NCBI GenBank assembly: GCA_963713625.1
Contig: CAVQMN010000004.1
Location: 248,001-312,000, forward strand
DNA length: 64,000 bases
Source of the DNA: Bog-756 sp963713625
GTDB taxonomy: Bacteria; Actinomycetota; Acidimicrobiia; Acidimicrobiales; RAAP-2
Direction: 5' to 3'
In this document: in pieces, positions 16,063 through 25,234 of the stretch
Position numbering within the stretch: the stretch's first letter is position 1
Layout: the number at the start of each line of letters is the position of its first letter
Notes under the pieces: generated by a model
The model's input: the letters and a program-made list of their open reading frames with translations, nothing else
Database searches by the model: none
What the model was told of the DNA's origin: nothing
Made by a program: the position numbers and the translations under genes

Positions 16063-17280
16063 ATGGGCACTGCACTCTCTGGTTTCCGCGTTCTCGAAGT
16101 AGCCGCCTGGACGTTCGTCCCGGCCGCCGGCGCCGTGCTGGCCGACTGGGGCGCCGATGTCATCAAGGTCGAGCACCCCCAGACCGGCGATCCCCAACGG
16201 GGCCTGGTCTCGATGGGGCTCATCCCCGGGGGCGACGGTGCGGTCAACTACATCATCGAGCAGCCCAACCGGGGAAAGCGGAGCATCGGCATCGACATCA
16301 GTACCGACGGCGGGCGCGATCTTCTCTACCAGTTGGCCGAGTCGTCGGACGTGTTCCTCACCAGCTTCCTTCCCGCCGTGCGCCAGCGGTTGAAGATCGA
16401 CGTCGAGCACATCCGGGCCGTCAACCCGGGCATCGTCTACGCCCGGGGCTCGGGTCAGGGACCGCTCGGTCCCGACCGTGAAAAGGGTGGGTACGACGGC
16501 TGCTCCTACTGGGGCCGCGGCGGCGTGGCCAACGCCCTCACCCCCTCCGACAGCGACTACCCCATCGGCGGACGCCCGGCCTTCGGCGACCTGGCCGGGG
16601 GGATGGCCATCGCCGGGGGGATCGCCGCCGGGCTCTTGCAGAAGGAGAAGACGGGTGAGGCCCCGATCATCGACGTCTCGCTCCTCGGCCTGGCCATGTG
16701 GCAGCTGTCCCCCGACATCGTGGCCTCCGGTCTGTACGGAGGGGACCCCATGCCCAAGTTCGACCGGACCTCGTCACCCAACCCCCTGGTGGGCAACTAC
16801 CGGACCAGCGACGACCGGTTCATCACCCTCATGATGCTCCAGTCCGACCGGTTCTGGCCCGACTTCTGCCGGCACATCGACCGGCCCGACCTGATCGAGG
16901 ATCCGAGGTTCGCCGACGGCGCCGGACGCTACGCCAACTCGAAGGAGTGCATCGAGATCATCGATGCCGTCTTCGCCTCGAAGACCTTCACCGAATGGAA
17001 GGAGAAGCTGGCCACGCTGGAGGGCGTGTGGGCGCCGGGCCAGATGCCGAGCGAGCTGGTCAACGACCCTCAGGTCGGGGCCAACGGCTACCTGTCCACC
17101 GTGGAACGCGAGGACGGGAACAACTTCGAGCTGGTGGCCAATCCGGTGCAGATGAACGAAACGGCCGATCGGCTGACCAGTGCTCCCGAGCACGGCCAGC
17201 ACACCGAGGAGATCCTTCTCGAGCTCGGACTCGACTGGGATCAGATCATCGCCCACAAGGAAGCGGGCGCCATCCTCTGA
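16063..17280 (+). CDS. CaiB/BaiF (class III) CoA-transferase
   Basis: A 405-residue protein with normal domain order: LSGFRVLEVAAWTFVPAAGAVLADWGADVIKVEHP at the N-terminus, then the CoA/catalytic segment RPAFGDLAGGMAIAGGIAAGLL (catalytic aspartate in GDLAGG), and SPNPLVGNYRTSDDRFITLMML further on. RBS GAAGGAAGG precedes ATG 16063. The substrate is unknown; pairing with an amidohydrolase, an SDR and an acyl-CoA ligase suggests a role in acyl-CoA catabolism. It ends 7 bases before the convergent SDR gene. Confidence 0.93.
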   Translation: MGTALSGFRVLEVAAWTFVPAAGAVLADWGADVIKVEHPQTGDPQRGLVSMGLIPGGDGAVNYIIEQPNRGKRSIGIDISTDGGRDLLYQLAESSDVFLTSFLPAVRQRLKIDVEHIRAVNPGIVYARGSGQGPLGPDREKGGYDGCSYWGRGGVANALTPSDSDYPIGGRPAFGDLAGGMAIAGGIAAGLLQKEKTGEAPIIDVSLLGLAMWQLSPDIVASGLYGGDPMPKFDRTSSPNPLVGNYRTSDDRFITLMMLQSDRFWPDFCRHIDRPDLIEDPRFADGAGRYANSKECIEIIDAVFASKTFTEWKEKLATLEGVWAPGQMPSELVNDPQVGANGYLSTVEREDGNNFELVANPVQMNETADRLTSAPEHGQHTEEILLELGLDWDQIIAHKEAGAIL

Positions 17281-17287
17281 GCGGAGC

Positions 17288-18052
17288 CTATTTGGGTGGG
17301 AAGCGGAGCGCCCCGTCGAGGCGGATGTTCTCCCCGTTGAGGTAGGGGTTCAACACGATGCTCTCGACCAGCAGAGCGAACTCGTCTGGCTCTCCCATGC
17401 GCTTGGGGAAGACGATGTTCTCCACCAACTTGGTCTTGAGCTCCTCGGGGGCGCTCTGCATCAACGGGGTGCCCATGGTGCCGGGGGCGATGGCGCAGAC
17501 CCGGATCCCGACCGGGGCCAGGTCCCGGGCCAACGGCAAGCTCATCCCGAGGATGGCCGCCTTCGACGCGCCATAGGCCACCTGACCCGTCTGCCCCTCG
17601 TAGCCGGCGATGGAAGCCGTATTGACCACCACGCCGCGCTGACCGAATTCGTCGGGCTCGTTGGCCGCCATCCGGGCCGCGGCCAGCCTGGTCACGTTGA
17701 ACGTCCCGATGGTGTTGAGCTCGATGGTGGAGCGGAACGGCTCGATGCCCATCGGGGTGTTGTCCCGGGACAGGGTCCGCCCTCCCGCTCCCCCGCCGGC
17801 CACGTTCACCACGACCGCCAACGGCGCCAGGGCCGAGGCGGCATCGATGGCCCGATTGACGTCGCCGTCATCGTTGACGTCGCCGCCCACCGCCGCCCCG
17901 GTGCCGAGCTCGGCGGCCAGCGCCAGTCCGGCGTCGAGGGCCCGGTCGAATATCACCACCTGGAGGCCGAGGGCGCTGAGCCGCCGGACGGTGGCGGCAC
18001 CCAGACCGCCGGCACCACCGGTCACGATGGCTGATCGTTGGCTCCACTCCAC
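17288..18052 (-). CDS. Short-chain dehydrogenase/reductase (3-hydroxyacyl-CoA dehydrogenase type)
   Basis: A 254-residue SDR with cofactor motif VTGGAGGLGAAT (about 9-20), NVAGGGAG, an NTASIAGYEG serine region and the catalytic YGASKAA. The spacing and the IAPGTMGTPLM tail are like 17-beta-hydroxysteroid/3-hydroxyacyl-CoA dehydrogenases (HSD10 group). Start GTG 18052 has AAGGAG 7 bases upstream; the longer frame to 18253 enters the regulatory region. Divergent from the nitroreductase-TetR pair, so it may share the same operator region. Confidence 0.9.
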   Translation of the reverse strand: MEWSQRSAIVTGGAGGLGAATVRRLSALGLQVVIFDRALDAGLALAAELGTGAAVGGDVNDDGDVNRAIDAASALAPLAVVVNVAGGGAGGRTLSRDNTPMGIEPFRSTIELNTIGTFNVTRLAAARMAANEPDEFGQRGVVVNTASIAGYEGQTGQVAYGASKAAILGMSLPLARDLAPVGIRVCAIAPGTMGTPLMQSAPEELKTKLVENIVFPKRMGEPDEFALLVESIVLNPYLNGENIRLDGALRFPPK

Positions 18053-18225
18053 GGGCACTCCTTCTCGGGTTGTCGGGTCTCGATTCCAGCGCGGCAGGGC
18101 TTCTCGTCGGGCCCGTCCGTTGGCCGGCGCCGCCGCGGCTCCGACCTCCCCGGAACGTAGCCCACCGACGGAGATCCTGACGAAGTCCGCTCGGGCGGCG
18201 TCGTTCGTGGAGGCGAGGTCCGGGG

Positions 18226-18271
18226 TTGACAAGGCTAACGCTGTAAGCCACACTAGCTAACAACGTTAGCC
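18226..18271 (+). promoter_or_regulatory. Tandem TetR-type operators over a -35 box
   Basis: Two inverted repeats of the form GGCTAAC-N3-GTTAGCC. Site 1 is 18233-18249 (arms GGCTAAC and GTAAGCC, one mismatch). Site 2 is 18255-18271 (AGCTAAC/GTTAGCC). Their centres are 22 bp apart, about two helical turns, so two repressor dimers could bind one face. A -35-like TTGACA is at 18226-18231; the -10 is weak. The gene 35 bp downstream is followed by a TetR gene, the likely binder. Confidence 0.8.
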
Positions 18272-18305
18272 ACACACCAGAGGGCACAATCGGAGGAGGA
18301 GCGTC

Positions 18306-18788
18306 ATGGGCACAAAGGAGACGGTGATGGTCGAAGAGGTGCACTACCGGAAGCCTGGGATGTTCACCAGGAAGATCCTGAACCCGTTCATCGTCCTGGC
18401 CATGCGGGCCGGGATCAGCGTCTGGGGCAGCCGCATCCTCGAGGTCCGGGGACGCAAGAGCGGGACGCCCAGACGCACGCCGGTCAACCTCCTCGAGGTC
18501 GACGGGCGCCAGTTCCTGGTGGCCCCGAGGGGCGAGGGTCAGTGGGTCAAGAACGTGCGCGCCGACCAGGGCCGGTTGGTCCTCATCCTGGGCCGCCGCC
18601 GGGACGAGCGGGTGGCCCACGAGCTCCCGGACAGCGAGAAGTCGCCCATCCTCCGGGCCTACCTGCGTCGGTGGAAGATGGAGGTCGGTGTCTTCTTCGA
18701 CGGGGTGACGGCCGACTCCGACGACGCCGAGCTCCTACGGATCGCTCCCGACCATCCCGTGTTCCAGCTGTCCGGAGCGGCCGGCTGA
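18306..18788 (+). CDS. Nitroreductase-family deazaflavin (F420)-dependent oxidoreductase
   Basis: A 160-residue protein of the DUF385/Ddn type: LEVRGRKSGTPRRTPVNLLEVDGRQFLVAPRGEGQWVKNVRA contains the conserved GRxSGxxRxxP segment and the GxxxWxxNLRA-like F420-binding part. Members reduce substrates with F420H2 or bind related cofactors. ATG 18306 follows a strong CGGAGGAGG. It is the first gene of a two-gene unit with the TetR regulator (1-base gap). Confidence 0.88.
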   Translation: MGTKETVMVEEVHYRKPGMFTRKILNPFIVLAMRAGISVWGSRILEVRGRKSGTPRRTPVNLLEVDGRQFLVAPRGEGQWVKNVRADQGRLVLILGRRRDERVAHELPDSEKSPILRAYLRRWKMEVGVFFDGVTADSDDAELLRIAPDHPVFQLSGAAG

Positions 18789-18789
18789 G

Positions 18790-19416
18790 ATGCGGGTGGA
18801 CACCGTCGGCACCGGGGGCTCCCCGGCGGCGCACCGCCGGTCGGGACCGGTGGCGAACCCAACCCGGCCTGTGCCCGCCGACCGGTCGCCGAGGGTCGAG
18901 GAGTTGATCGCCGCCGCCCGCCTGCTCCTCGAGGCGGAGGGGGAGGAATCGCTGACCATGAGGCGGCTGGCCGAGGCGGTCGGCATTCGGGCCCCGTCCA
19001 TCTACAAGCACTTCGACGGCAAGGCCGGGGTGGAGGTAGGCCTGGTGGAGGACGGGCTGTTCGAGTCGGGCGACGCGCTGCACCGGGCGGTCGAGGACCC
19101 CGGACCCGGCGGGGCCGTCCCGACCCTCCTGGCCGCCTACCGGTCGGTGGCCTCCGGGCATCCCAACCTCTACCGACTGACCACATCGTCGGCCTTCCCC
19201 AGAGCGGCGCTGATGCCCGGACTGGAGGACTGGGCCGGGGAGCCGTTCTTCCTGGCCACCGGTGAGCCCTACCTGGCCCAGGCGCTGTGGGCCTTCGCCC
19301 ACGGCACCATGATCCTCGAGCTCGACCACCGGTTCGCCGCAGGATCGGATCTCGATCGGACCTGGCACGCCGGTGCCCGCGCCTTCGAGGCCATGCGCTC
19401 GCCCGACGCCGAGTAG
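18790..19416 (+). CDS. TetR family transcriptional regulator
   Basis: A 208-residue repressor. The helix-turn-helix is LIAAARLLLEAEGEESLTMRRLAEAVGIRAPSIYKHFDGKAGVEVGLV (about 39-85). The C-terminal ligand domain contains YLAQALWAFAHGTMILELDHRF. It lies directly after the nitroreductase gene and very likely binds the paired GGCTAAC operators upstream of that gene, giving autoregulation. The first 35 residues are low-complexity, and an internal GTG start is possible. Confidence 0.9.
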   Translation: MRVDTVGTGGSPAAHRRSGPVANPTRPVPADRSPRVEELIAAARLLLEAEGEESLTMRRLAEAVGIRAPSIYKHFDGKAGVEVGLVEDGLFESGDALHRAVEDPGPGGAVPTLLAAYRSVASGHPNLYRLTTSSAFPRAALMPGLEDWAGEPFFLATGEPYLAQALWAFAHGTMILELDHRFAAGSDLDRTWHAGARAFEAMRSPDAE

Positions 19417-19513
19417 CGCCTTCGCCCGGACATGCTCGAGCCGGACCGGCGGGACGCCGTCGGCCTACCGCCACCGGGTCAGGGGCGGAGATGCCCGCTG
19501 ACCTCGACCGATT

Positions 19514-19568
19514 CCGACGGGAGCAGGGTCACGGGCACGGGGCCTCCATCACCCCGACGGGAGCAGGG
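19514..19568. repeat. Pair of 15-bp direct repeats between convergent genes
   Basis: CCGACGGGAGCAGGG occurs at 19514-19528 and again at 19554-19568, a 40-bp period. The second copy encodes the end of the minus-strand hypothetical protein (LLPSG). It may reflect a local duplication of the gene end. Confidence 0.75.
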
Positions 19569-20175
19569 CCGTCGCCGGGTCGAGCTGTCCGACCACCGTC
19601 CTGACCGTGTCGGACAGGTCGGTCGGGCACGAAGGGTTGTACAGCGGCCCGGTCCCGTCGGTGAGGAGCCGGCCGGCCGCGGCCACGCCGCCGGCCGGAA
19701 CGGGGAGTTGCATGGAGAGGGCATCGACCATGGCCGCCACCTCGGGGCGGGAGCCGGTGATCCTCTCCCGGCAGAGGGGGACCGACCGGCAGCGGTTGCC
19801 GGGCGGGGCGGCGGCCTCGGCCAACAGGCCCTGCCAGCACTGGGCCAGGGCCGAGCGCACCGGAAACGACACCAGCCTCTCGGCCCGGGCGGCGGTCAGA
19901 GGGCTGGATTCGGGGAGGACCCCGGCGGCCAGTCGGCGATCGAGGCGGGAGGAGAACAGGCGGGCCAGCAGTCGGATCCACCAGTGATTGGCCTGCGGCG
20001 CGAATCCCCCACCATCGACGGGACCGGACAGGAGGAGGGCGGAGGGCCCGGACCGGCCCCGGTCGAACGAGACCCGCTGGTACTCCTTGGCCTGGTGGAG
20101 TCGGCGGCGGGTGTTCCGGCGCTCGGCCCTCGAATGGTCCTGGACAACGGTTCGGGATCGCAGCGAAATGGTCAC
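19549..20175 (-). CDS. Hypothetical protein, actinobacterial type
   Basis: A soluble protein of about 208 residues that I recognise only as a type common in actinobacterial genomes. It has ANHWWIRLLARLFSSRLDRRLAAGVLP, then LTAARAERLVSF, then a C-terminal segment REVAAMVDALSMQLPVPAGGVAAAGRLLTDGTGPLYN (first residues approximate). There is no signal peptide or known catalytic motif. GTG 20175 was chosen so as not to run into the divergent GlxA gene; ATG 20238 would extend it by 21 residues. Confidence 0.65.
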   Translation of the reverse strand: MTISLRSRTVVQDHSRAERRNTRRRLHQAKEYQRVSFDRGRSGPSALLLSGPVDGGGFAPQANHWWIRLLARLFSSRLDRRLAAGVLPESSPLTAARAERLVSFPVRSALAQCWQGLLAEAAAPPGNRCRSVPLCRERITGSRPEVAAMVDALSMQLPVPAGGVAAAGRLLTDGTGPLYNPSCPTDLSDTVRTVVGQLDPATALLPSG

Positions 20176-20215
20176 CCTTCGACTCTGCACCCGCCGGCCG
20201 CCGATCAAAAGTGGC

Positions 20216-21265
20216 ATGATTGACATGGTGCGCGACAAACCTGCCAGTCTCGGTGCCGGGCGGTCCGGACCCGTTCGCCCCCGGGGAACGCCCTCCGTCG
20301 GGGCTGCACCCGGCCCGGACGTGGCCGTCGTCGTCTACGACGGTGTCAACGCGTTCGAGCTCGGCGTGGCCTGCGAGGTGTTCGGCAACACCGACATGGC
20401 CGAGTTCGGCATCGGGTGGTACCGACTCTCGGTGTGCGGGCCGGGACCGGTGACCGTCGACGCCGGGTTCCAGCTCCAGCCGGCCCATGGGCTTGCTCGG
20501 ATCGGGCGGGCCGGCACGGTGGTGGTCCCGCCCACCCAACACCCTGGACGCGTGCCCGCCGAGGTCATCGGAGCCCTGCAGCGGGCCCACGCCCGCGGCT
20601 GCCGGATCATCTCGTTGTGCACCGGCGCCTTCGTCCTGGCCGAGGCGGGCCTGCTCGACGGTCGTCGTGCCACCACCCACTGGACAGAATGCGAAGACCT
20701 GGCCCGAAGGTATCCCGAGGTGTCGGTCGACCCGGACGTCCTCTATGTCGATGAGGGTGACATCCTCACGTCCGCGGGCAGCGCGGCCAGCATCGACCTC
20801 TGCCTGCACGTCGTCCGGCACGATTACGGCGCCGAGATCGCCGGCCAACTGGCCCGCCAGCTCGTCGTGCCCCCGCAACGTGACGGTGGCCAGGCCCAGT
20901 TCATCGACAGTCCGATGGCCGTCTTCGAAGACTCTGATCTCTTCGCCGACACCGTGGCCTGGGTGCAGGGGCACCTGAACGAACCCCTCACCGTTGCCGA
21001 TCTCGCCGCCCGGTCAGCCATGAGCCCCCGAACCTTCGCCCGCCGGTTCCTCGCCACCACGGGAACCACACCCCACCAGTGGCTGCAGCGGCAGCGGGTC
21101 CAGCTCGCACAACAGCTGCTCGAGGGCAGCGACCTCCCGGTCGAGGTCGTGGCCGAACGCAGCGGCTTCTGCACCGCCGGCAACCTCCGCAAACATTTCA
21201 ACCGGGTGGTGCTGACCAGTCCGCAGGCCTACCGGCGCGCCTTCCAGGAACGCCGGAGCGCCTGA
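20216..21265 (+). CDS. GlxA-type transcriptional regulator (DJ-1/PfpI domain plus AraC HTH)
   Basis: A 349-residue two-domain regulator. The N-terminal DJ-1/PfpI-like domain shows DVAVVVYDGVNAFELGVACEVF, and the elbow IISLCTGAFVLAEAGLLDGRRATTHW holds a cysteine at the nucleophile position. The C-terminal AraC domain has VADLAARSAMSPRTFARRF and VEVVAERSGFCTAGNLRKHFNR. Relatives regulate amine or aromatic metabolism. ATG 20216 (or 20225) is chosen; a longer frame upstream is antisense of the divergent gene. Confidence 0.92.
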   Translation: MIDMVRDKPASLGAGRSGPVRPRGTPSVGAAPGPDVAVVVYDGVNAFELGVACEVFGNTDMAEFGIGWYRLSVCGPGPVTVDAGFQLQPAHGLARIGRAGTVVVPPTQHPGRVPAEVIGALQRAHARGCRIISLCTGAFVLAEAGLLDGRRATTHWTECEDLARRYPEVSVDPDVLYVDEGDILTSAGSAASIDLCLHVVRHDYGAEIAGQLARQLVVPPQRDGGQAQFIDSPMAVFEDSDLFADTVAWVQGHLNEPLTVADLAARSAMSPRTFARRFLATTGTTPHQWLQRQRVQLAQQLLEGSDLPVEVVAERSGFCTAGNLRKHFNRVVLTSPQAYRRAFQERRSA

Positions 21266-21340
21266 GCGCCTGAGCGACCGTCGGTCGGCCCGGGCGTCGG
21301 CGAAAACGGCACCCTTGGGCGTCGTGCACCACGAATCCCG

Positions 21341-22363
21341 TCACGATGGCGGTCCCGCGGACGATGACCGACGCCGCTCGGCGTCGGCGATCGCCTCGGT
21401 GACGTCGTTCAGCAGGGGGCGGCCGGCCAGATACCGGTCGAGATTGTCCTTGAAGAGCTCGGCCTGCCGATGGAGCCGCCCGGTACCGCCGGCAGCGTTG
21501 TGCGGGGTGACCCGGATGGAGGGATGGGACCAGAACGGGTGGTCGTCGGGAAGCGGTTCCGTCCTGAAGACGTCGAGGACCGCGGCGGACAGATGCCCGG
21601 CATCGAGGCTCCGGATGAGGGCCTCGTCATCGACCAGTGACCCCCGGGCCACGTTGACCAGAAGACATCCGGGCTTGGTCCGCTCCAGGAAGGAACCGTC
21701 CACCAGATTTTCCGTTTCGGGCGTGGCCGGGGCGGCGAGGACGATCACGTCGGCCAGCCCGATCACCCGGTGGAGCTGGTCGGGGGGAACGGTCCGCTCG
21801 GTGGGATCCGATGGCGACGGATGCCGACGGCACCCGATCACCTGGGCGCCGAAGGCCCGGGCCCGATGGGCGACCTCGGTGCCGATCCCTCCGAGCCCGA
21901 CGATGACCCAGGTGGTATCAGACACTTCACGCCAGTCGTGGATGTGCCAACGTCGCTCCTGTACCTGGTCCCGCCACTGGGCCGCCCCCTGGAACTCGTC
22001 GAGCACCGAGCGCATCACGAACTCGGCGATGGGCAGGCTGTTCACGTGGGCATTGGTGACCCGCACCCCATGGCCCACCAGCAAGCCGAACACAGGATCG
22101 TCGTAGCCCGCGCCCGGGGACTGGAACCAGCTCAAGCCCCGACCCTCGAGCAGGAGGGAGAAGAAGGGGGCCAACGGGGCCCCGGCCCGGAACAGGTCCG
22201 ACGTGCCCCAGGCGATGTCGGGCTTGGCATCCTCCCGGGCCACCGCCGTGCCCCGCCCGTCCTCGAGGCTCCCGTCACCGTTCATCACCAGCCACTGCAC
22301 GTCCGGTCGGGACAGCTCGGCACCGAAGGAGTGATGGGCCACGGCGGTGACGAGGACGCGCAC
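21341..22363 (-). CDS. D-2-hydroxyacid dehydrogenase family protein
   Basis: A 340-residue NAD-dependent dehydrogenase. The dinucleotide fold VIVGLGGIGTEVAHRARAFGAQVIGCRR is at about 153-180, LVNVARGSLVDDEAL holds the catalytic arginine, and RVTPHNAAGG holds the proton-relay histidine. This fits glyoxylate/phosphoglycerate-type reductases, though the N-terminal third is divergent. It is convergent with GlxA and divergent from the next dehydrogenase. Substrate unknown. Confidence 0.9.
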   Translation of the reverse strand: MRVLVTAVAHHSFGAELSRPDVQWLVMNGDGSLEDGRGTAVAREDAKPDIAWGTSDLFRAGAPLAPFFSLLLEGRGLSWFQSPGAGYDDPVFGLLVGHGVRVTNAHVNSLPIAEFVMRSVLDEFQGAAQWRDQVQERRWHIHDWREVSDTTWVIVGLGGIGTEVAHRARAFGAQVIGCRRHPSPSDPTERTVPPDQLHRVIGLADVIVLAAPATPETENLVDGSFLERTKPGCLLVNVARGSLVDDEALIRSLDAGHLSAAVLDVFRTEPLPDDHPFWSHPSIRVTPHNAAGGTGRLHRQAELFKDNLDRYLAGRPLLNDVTEAIADAERRRSSSAGPPS

Positions 22364-22491
22364 CGGTCCACGTTAACCGTCGGGTCCCGGCGCGAGGCAG
22401 GGCCTGCTCCCCCGCCGCGGGCGGCCCTTGTCCGATGTCCGGGCCGGCGCGACCATGAAGGACGGATCGAGTGGGCCGGAGGAGGATCGAC

Positions 22492-23382
22492 GTGGCGGGC
22501 AGCGCACCGAAGGTTGCCGTACTCGGACTGGGAACGATGGGCCGGGCCATGACCGCTTCCGCGCTCCGCAACGGCATTCCCACCGTCGTCTGGAATCGCA
22601 ATCCCGCAGGGGCCCGCGACCTCGCCGATCTGGGCGCCGAGGTCGCCTCCTCGGTGGCCGAGGCGGTGGAGGGCGTGGGCGTGGCCATCACCATGGTCAC
22701 CGACACCGACGCGGTGACGTCGATCGCGGTCGACCTCGGCCTGCTGGAGGCCCTTCCGCCGGGTGCCGTCTGGGCGCAGATGAGCACCATCGGCATCGAC
22801 GGCACCGAGGCCATCAGCTCGATCGTCGAGGGCCGACGTCCCGATGTCCTGTTCCTCGATGCACCGGTGTCGGGGAGCAAGGTCCCGGCCGAGCAGGGGA
22901 AGCTCACCATCTTCGCGTCCGGTTCCGAAGCGGCCCGGCCGCTGGTCGAACCCGTCTTCGCCGCCATCGGTCAACGCACGGTCTGGCTCGGGCCGGCCGG
23001 CATGGGCTCGCGCATGAAGCTGGTCAACAACACGCTGCTGGCCTTCACCGCGGAAGGGGTGGCCAACTCCCTCGCCCTGGCCCACGAACTGGGCGTCGAG
23101 GTCCACGCCGTGCGTGACGCCTTCGCAGGAGGTCCGCTCGTCTCACCGTGGATGGCCGGGAAGTTCTCGCGGATTCAGGACGGGGAGTATTCACCCGAGT
23201 TCCCCTTGGCCCTGGCGCTGAAGGACGTCCATCTCGCCCTCGAGCAGGCCGATCCCGATCGCTTCACCGTGCTCGCCGCTCTGGCCCGCGAATGGGAGGG
23301 GGTCGTGAAGCAGGGCCTCGGCGGCCAGGACGTCACCGTGGTCACCGACACGCTGGCCGGCGAGTCGGCTCCGGACCCGTGA
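22492..23382 (+). CDS. NAD(P)-binding 3-hydroxyisobutyrate dehydrogenase family protein
   Basis: A 296-residue beta-hydroxyacid dehydrogenase. VAVLGLGTMGRAMTASALRNG is the cofactor loop, FLDAPVSGSKVPAEQGKLTIFASG the substrate loop, and GMGSRMKLVNNTLLA carries the catalytic lysine (K in RMKLVNN). GTG 22492 is placed by GGAGGAGG 7 bases upstream; an earlier GTG at 22471 is less likely. Could be a tartronate-semialdehyde, glyoxylate-succinic-semialdehyde or 3-hydroxyisobutyrate enzyme. Confidence 0.92.
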   Translation: MAGSAPKVAVLGLGTMGRAMTASALRNGIPTVVWNRNPAGARDLADLGAEVASSVAEAVEGVGVAITMVTDTDAVTSIAVDLGLLEALPPGAVWAQMSTIGIDGTEAISSIVEGRRPDVLFLDAPVSGSKVPAEQGKLTIFASGSEAARPLVEPVFAAIGQRTVWLGPAGMGSRMKLVNNTLLAFTAEGVANSLALAHELGVEVHAVRDAFAGGPLVSPWMAGKFSRIQDGEYSPEFPLALALKDVHLALEQADPDRFTVLAALAREWEGVVKQGLGGQDVTVVTDTLAGESAPDP

Positions 23383-23429
23383 GCGCCCGGCTCGGTCATC
23401 GGGGGCTGTCGGTCATCGCGGGCTGCGGA

Positions 23430-24230
23430 TCAGGGAGCCCGCCGGTAGCGCATGACGGCGATGGGCGTGAAGACGACGAGCAACCCCGCCGACCACGCCA
23501 GCGCCAGGGCGACGTCACTTCCGGACCCGGTGAGCAGCGAGCGAACGGCATCCACCATGGGCGTGATGGGCTGGTACTCGGCAAAGGGCTGCATCCAGCC
23601 CGGCATCGTGGCCACCGGAACGTAGGTGCTCGAGATGAAGGCGAAGACGAACGCCACCATCGACATTCCCTGGGCCGCCTGGACGTTGGGCGCGCTCAGT
23701 CCCATCACCACGAAGACGACCGTGAAGACGATGCCGTAGATCAGACAGAGGCCGAGCGCGGCCAGGCCGTCGGCCGTGGTTCCCTCGAGCCGGAATCCGA
23801 ACAGGAATCCGAACCCGGTGGTGGCCAGAATCGACCAGGCATTGGTGGCGGAGTCGGCCACCGTGCGGCCCAGCACCAATGAGGACCGGGAGACCGGAAG
23901 CGAGAGCATGCGGTCGGTAAACCCCTGGACGCGATCCTCGGCCACGGCCACGGCGATGCCACCACCGGTGAAAAGCACGACGGTGGCCACGAACCCAGGC
24001 ACCAGGTAGTCGACGTAACTCGATGCTCCGGTGGAGACGGCTCCCCCGAACACATAGCGGAACATGAACAGAAACAACACCGACTGGAAGATGCCCATGG
24101 CCCACAGGCCGGGGGTCCGGTAGTACTTCCGCAGCACCCGTCGCGCCACCTCGAGGGTGGACCGGCCCAGCCCCGGCGGCGCGCTCGGTCGGGGGATGGC
24201 CCCCGTGGTGGTGGCCACGGTCGTCGTCAT
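23430..24230 (-). CDS. ABC-2 type transporter permease (drug-exporter type)
   Basis: A 266-residue membrane protein with six hydrophobic segments (such as LWAMGIFQSVLFLFMFRYVFGGAV, YVDYLVPGFVATVVLFTGGGIAVAVAEDR and VFTVVFVVMGLSAPNVQAAQGMSMVAFVFAFISST). The 'DYLVPG' loop is typical of DrrB-like permeases that export antibiotics. It overlaps the ATPase gene by 4 bases. With the ATPase and the divergent PadR gene it forms a classic regulated drug-exporter unit. Confidence 0.92.
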   Translation of the reverse strand: MTTTVATTTGAIPRPSAPPGLGRSTLEVARRVLRKYYRTPGLWAMGIFQSVLFLFMFRYVFGGAVSTGASSYVDYLVPGFVATVVLFTGGGIAVAVAEDRVQGFTDRMLSLPVSRSSLVLGRTVADSATNAWSILATTGFGFLFGFRLEGTTADGLAALGLCLIYGIVFTVVFVVMGLSAPNVQAAQGMSMVAFVFAFISSTYVPVATMPGWMQPFAEYQPITPMVDAVRSLLTGSGSDVALALAWSAGLLVVFTPIAVMRYRRAP

Positions 24231-25234
24231 CGTCTGATTCCCTCCGGGATGGGAGCGGGTATGGCCGTGGGACCGGTGCGGTCACCGGTGAGACTGAGGA
24301 AGACCTCGTCGAGCGTGGGGCGGCGCAGGCCGATCTCATCGACGGGGATGGCTTCGTCATCCAGGCCGCGGAGCACGGCGGCCAGCTCGGCGGCCCCATC
24401 CGCGGCCGGTGCGGAGGCGTGCCCGCCGCCCCGATCGAGTCGAGCCGGGACCGAGGTGACCCGCTCGAGGATCCGTCCGACGGCATCCAGCTCGGAGGAC
24501 CGGCTGACCGCGATCTCGATGACGTCGAGCCCGACGCTCGCCTTCAGCTCGCCGAGCGTGCCCGAGGCGATGGCCCGACCGTGGTCGATGACCACCACAT
24601 GGTCGGCGAGCGCGTCGGCCTCGTCCAGGTAGTGGGTGGTCAACAAGACGTCGGTCCCGCATTCGACCAGGGTCCGGACCGCATCCCATACCTCTCGTCG
24701 ACCCGTGGGATCGAGGCCGGTGGTCGGCTCGTCGAGCAGCAGCAGTCGGGGGGCGCCGACCAGGCTCGCACCCAGGTCGAGTCTCCGGCGCTGCCCTCCC
24801 GAGTAGGTGCTGCAGTGTCGGTCGGCGACCTCACCGAGGCCCAACTGTTCGATCACCATGTCGGTGGCCCGCCGGGCGCCGGCCTTCGGGTGGCCGAACA
24901 GGCGTGCCGTCATCTCGAGGTTCTCACGTCCGGTCATGGTCGGTTCAACGGCGGCGAACTGTCCGGCCAAGCCGATGTCCCGGCGCACGGCGGTCGGGTT
25001 GTGCACGACATCGTGCCCCCGCACCCGCAACTCACCGGCGGTGGGCGGCACCAAGGTGGCCACGGTGCGGACGAACGTGGTCTTGCCCGCCCCGTTGGGG
25101 CCGAGGATGGCCAGCACCTCACCGGTCGGGGCATCGAGGTCCAGCCCGTCGAGGGCGGTGACCTTCCCGAACCGGACGGTGAGCCCACGGGCCTCGAGGA
25201 GGGGGGTCGCCCCGGAATCGGTGGGCGTGGTCAC
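24227..25234 (-). CDS. ABC transporter ATP-binding protein (DrrA type)
   Basis: A 335-residue ATPase. Walker A is AILGPNGAGKTTFVRT, the signature is TYSGGQRRRLDLGASLVG, and Walker B is LLLLDEPTTGLDPTGR, followed by the switch histidine in LLTTHYLDEADALAD. The C-terminal extension of about 90 residues, with a final RRPTLDEVFLSLTG, is diagnostic of the DrrA group. GTG 25234 with GGAG upstream is chosen; the longer frame runs into the promoter region. Confidence 0.94.
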   Translation of the reverse strand: MTTPTDSGATPLLEARGLTVRFGKVTALDGLDLDAPTGEVLAILGPNGAGKTTFVRTVATLVPPTAGELRVRGHDVVHNPTAVRRDIGLAGQFAAVEPTMTGRENLEMTARLFGHPKAGARRATDMVIEQLGLGEVADRHCSTYSGGQRRRLDLGASLVGAPRLLLLDEPTTGLDPTGRREVWDAVRTLVECGTDVLLTTHYLDEADALADHVVVIDHGRAIASGTLGELKASVGLDVIEIAVSRSSELDAVGRILERVTSVPARLDRGGGHASAPAADGAAELAAVLRGLDDEAIPVDEIGLRRPTLDEVFLSLTGDRTGPTAIPAPIPEGIRR

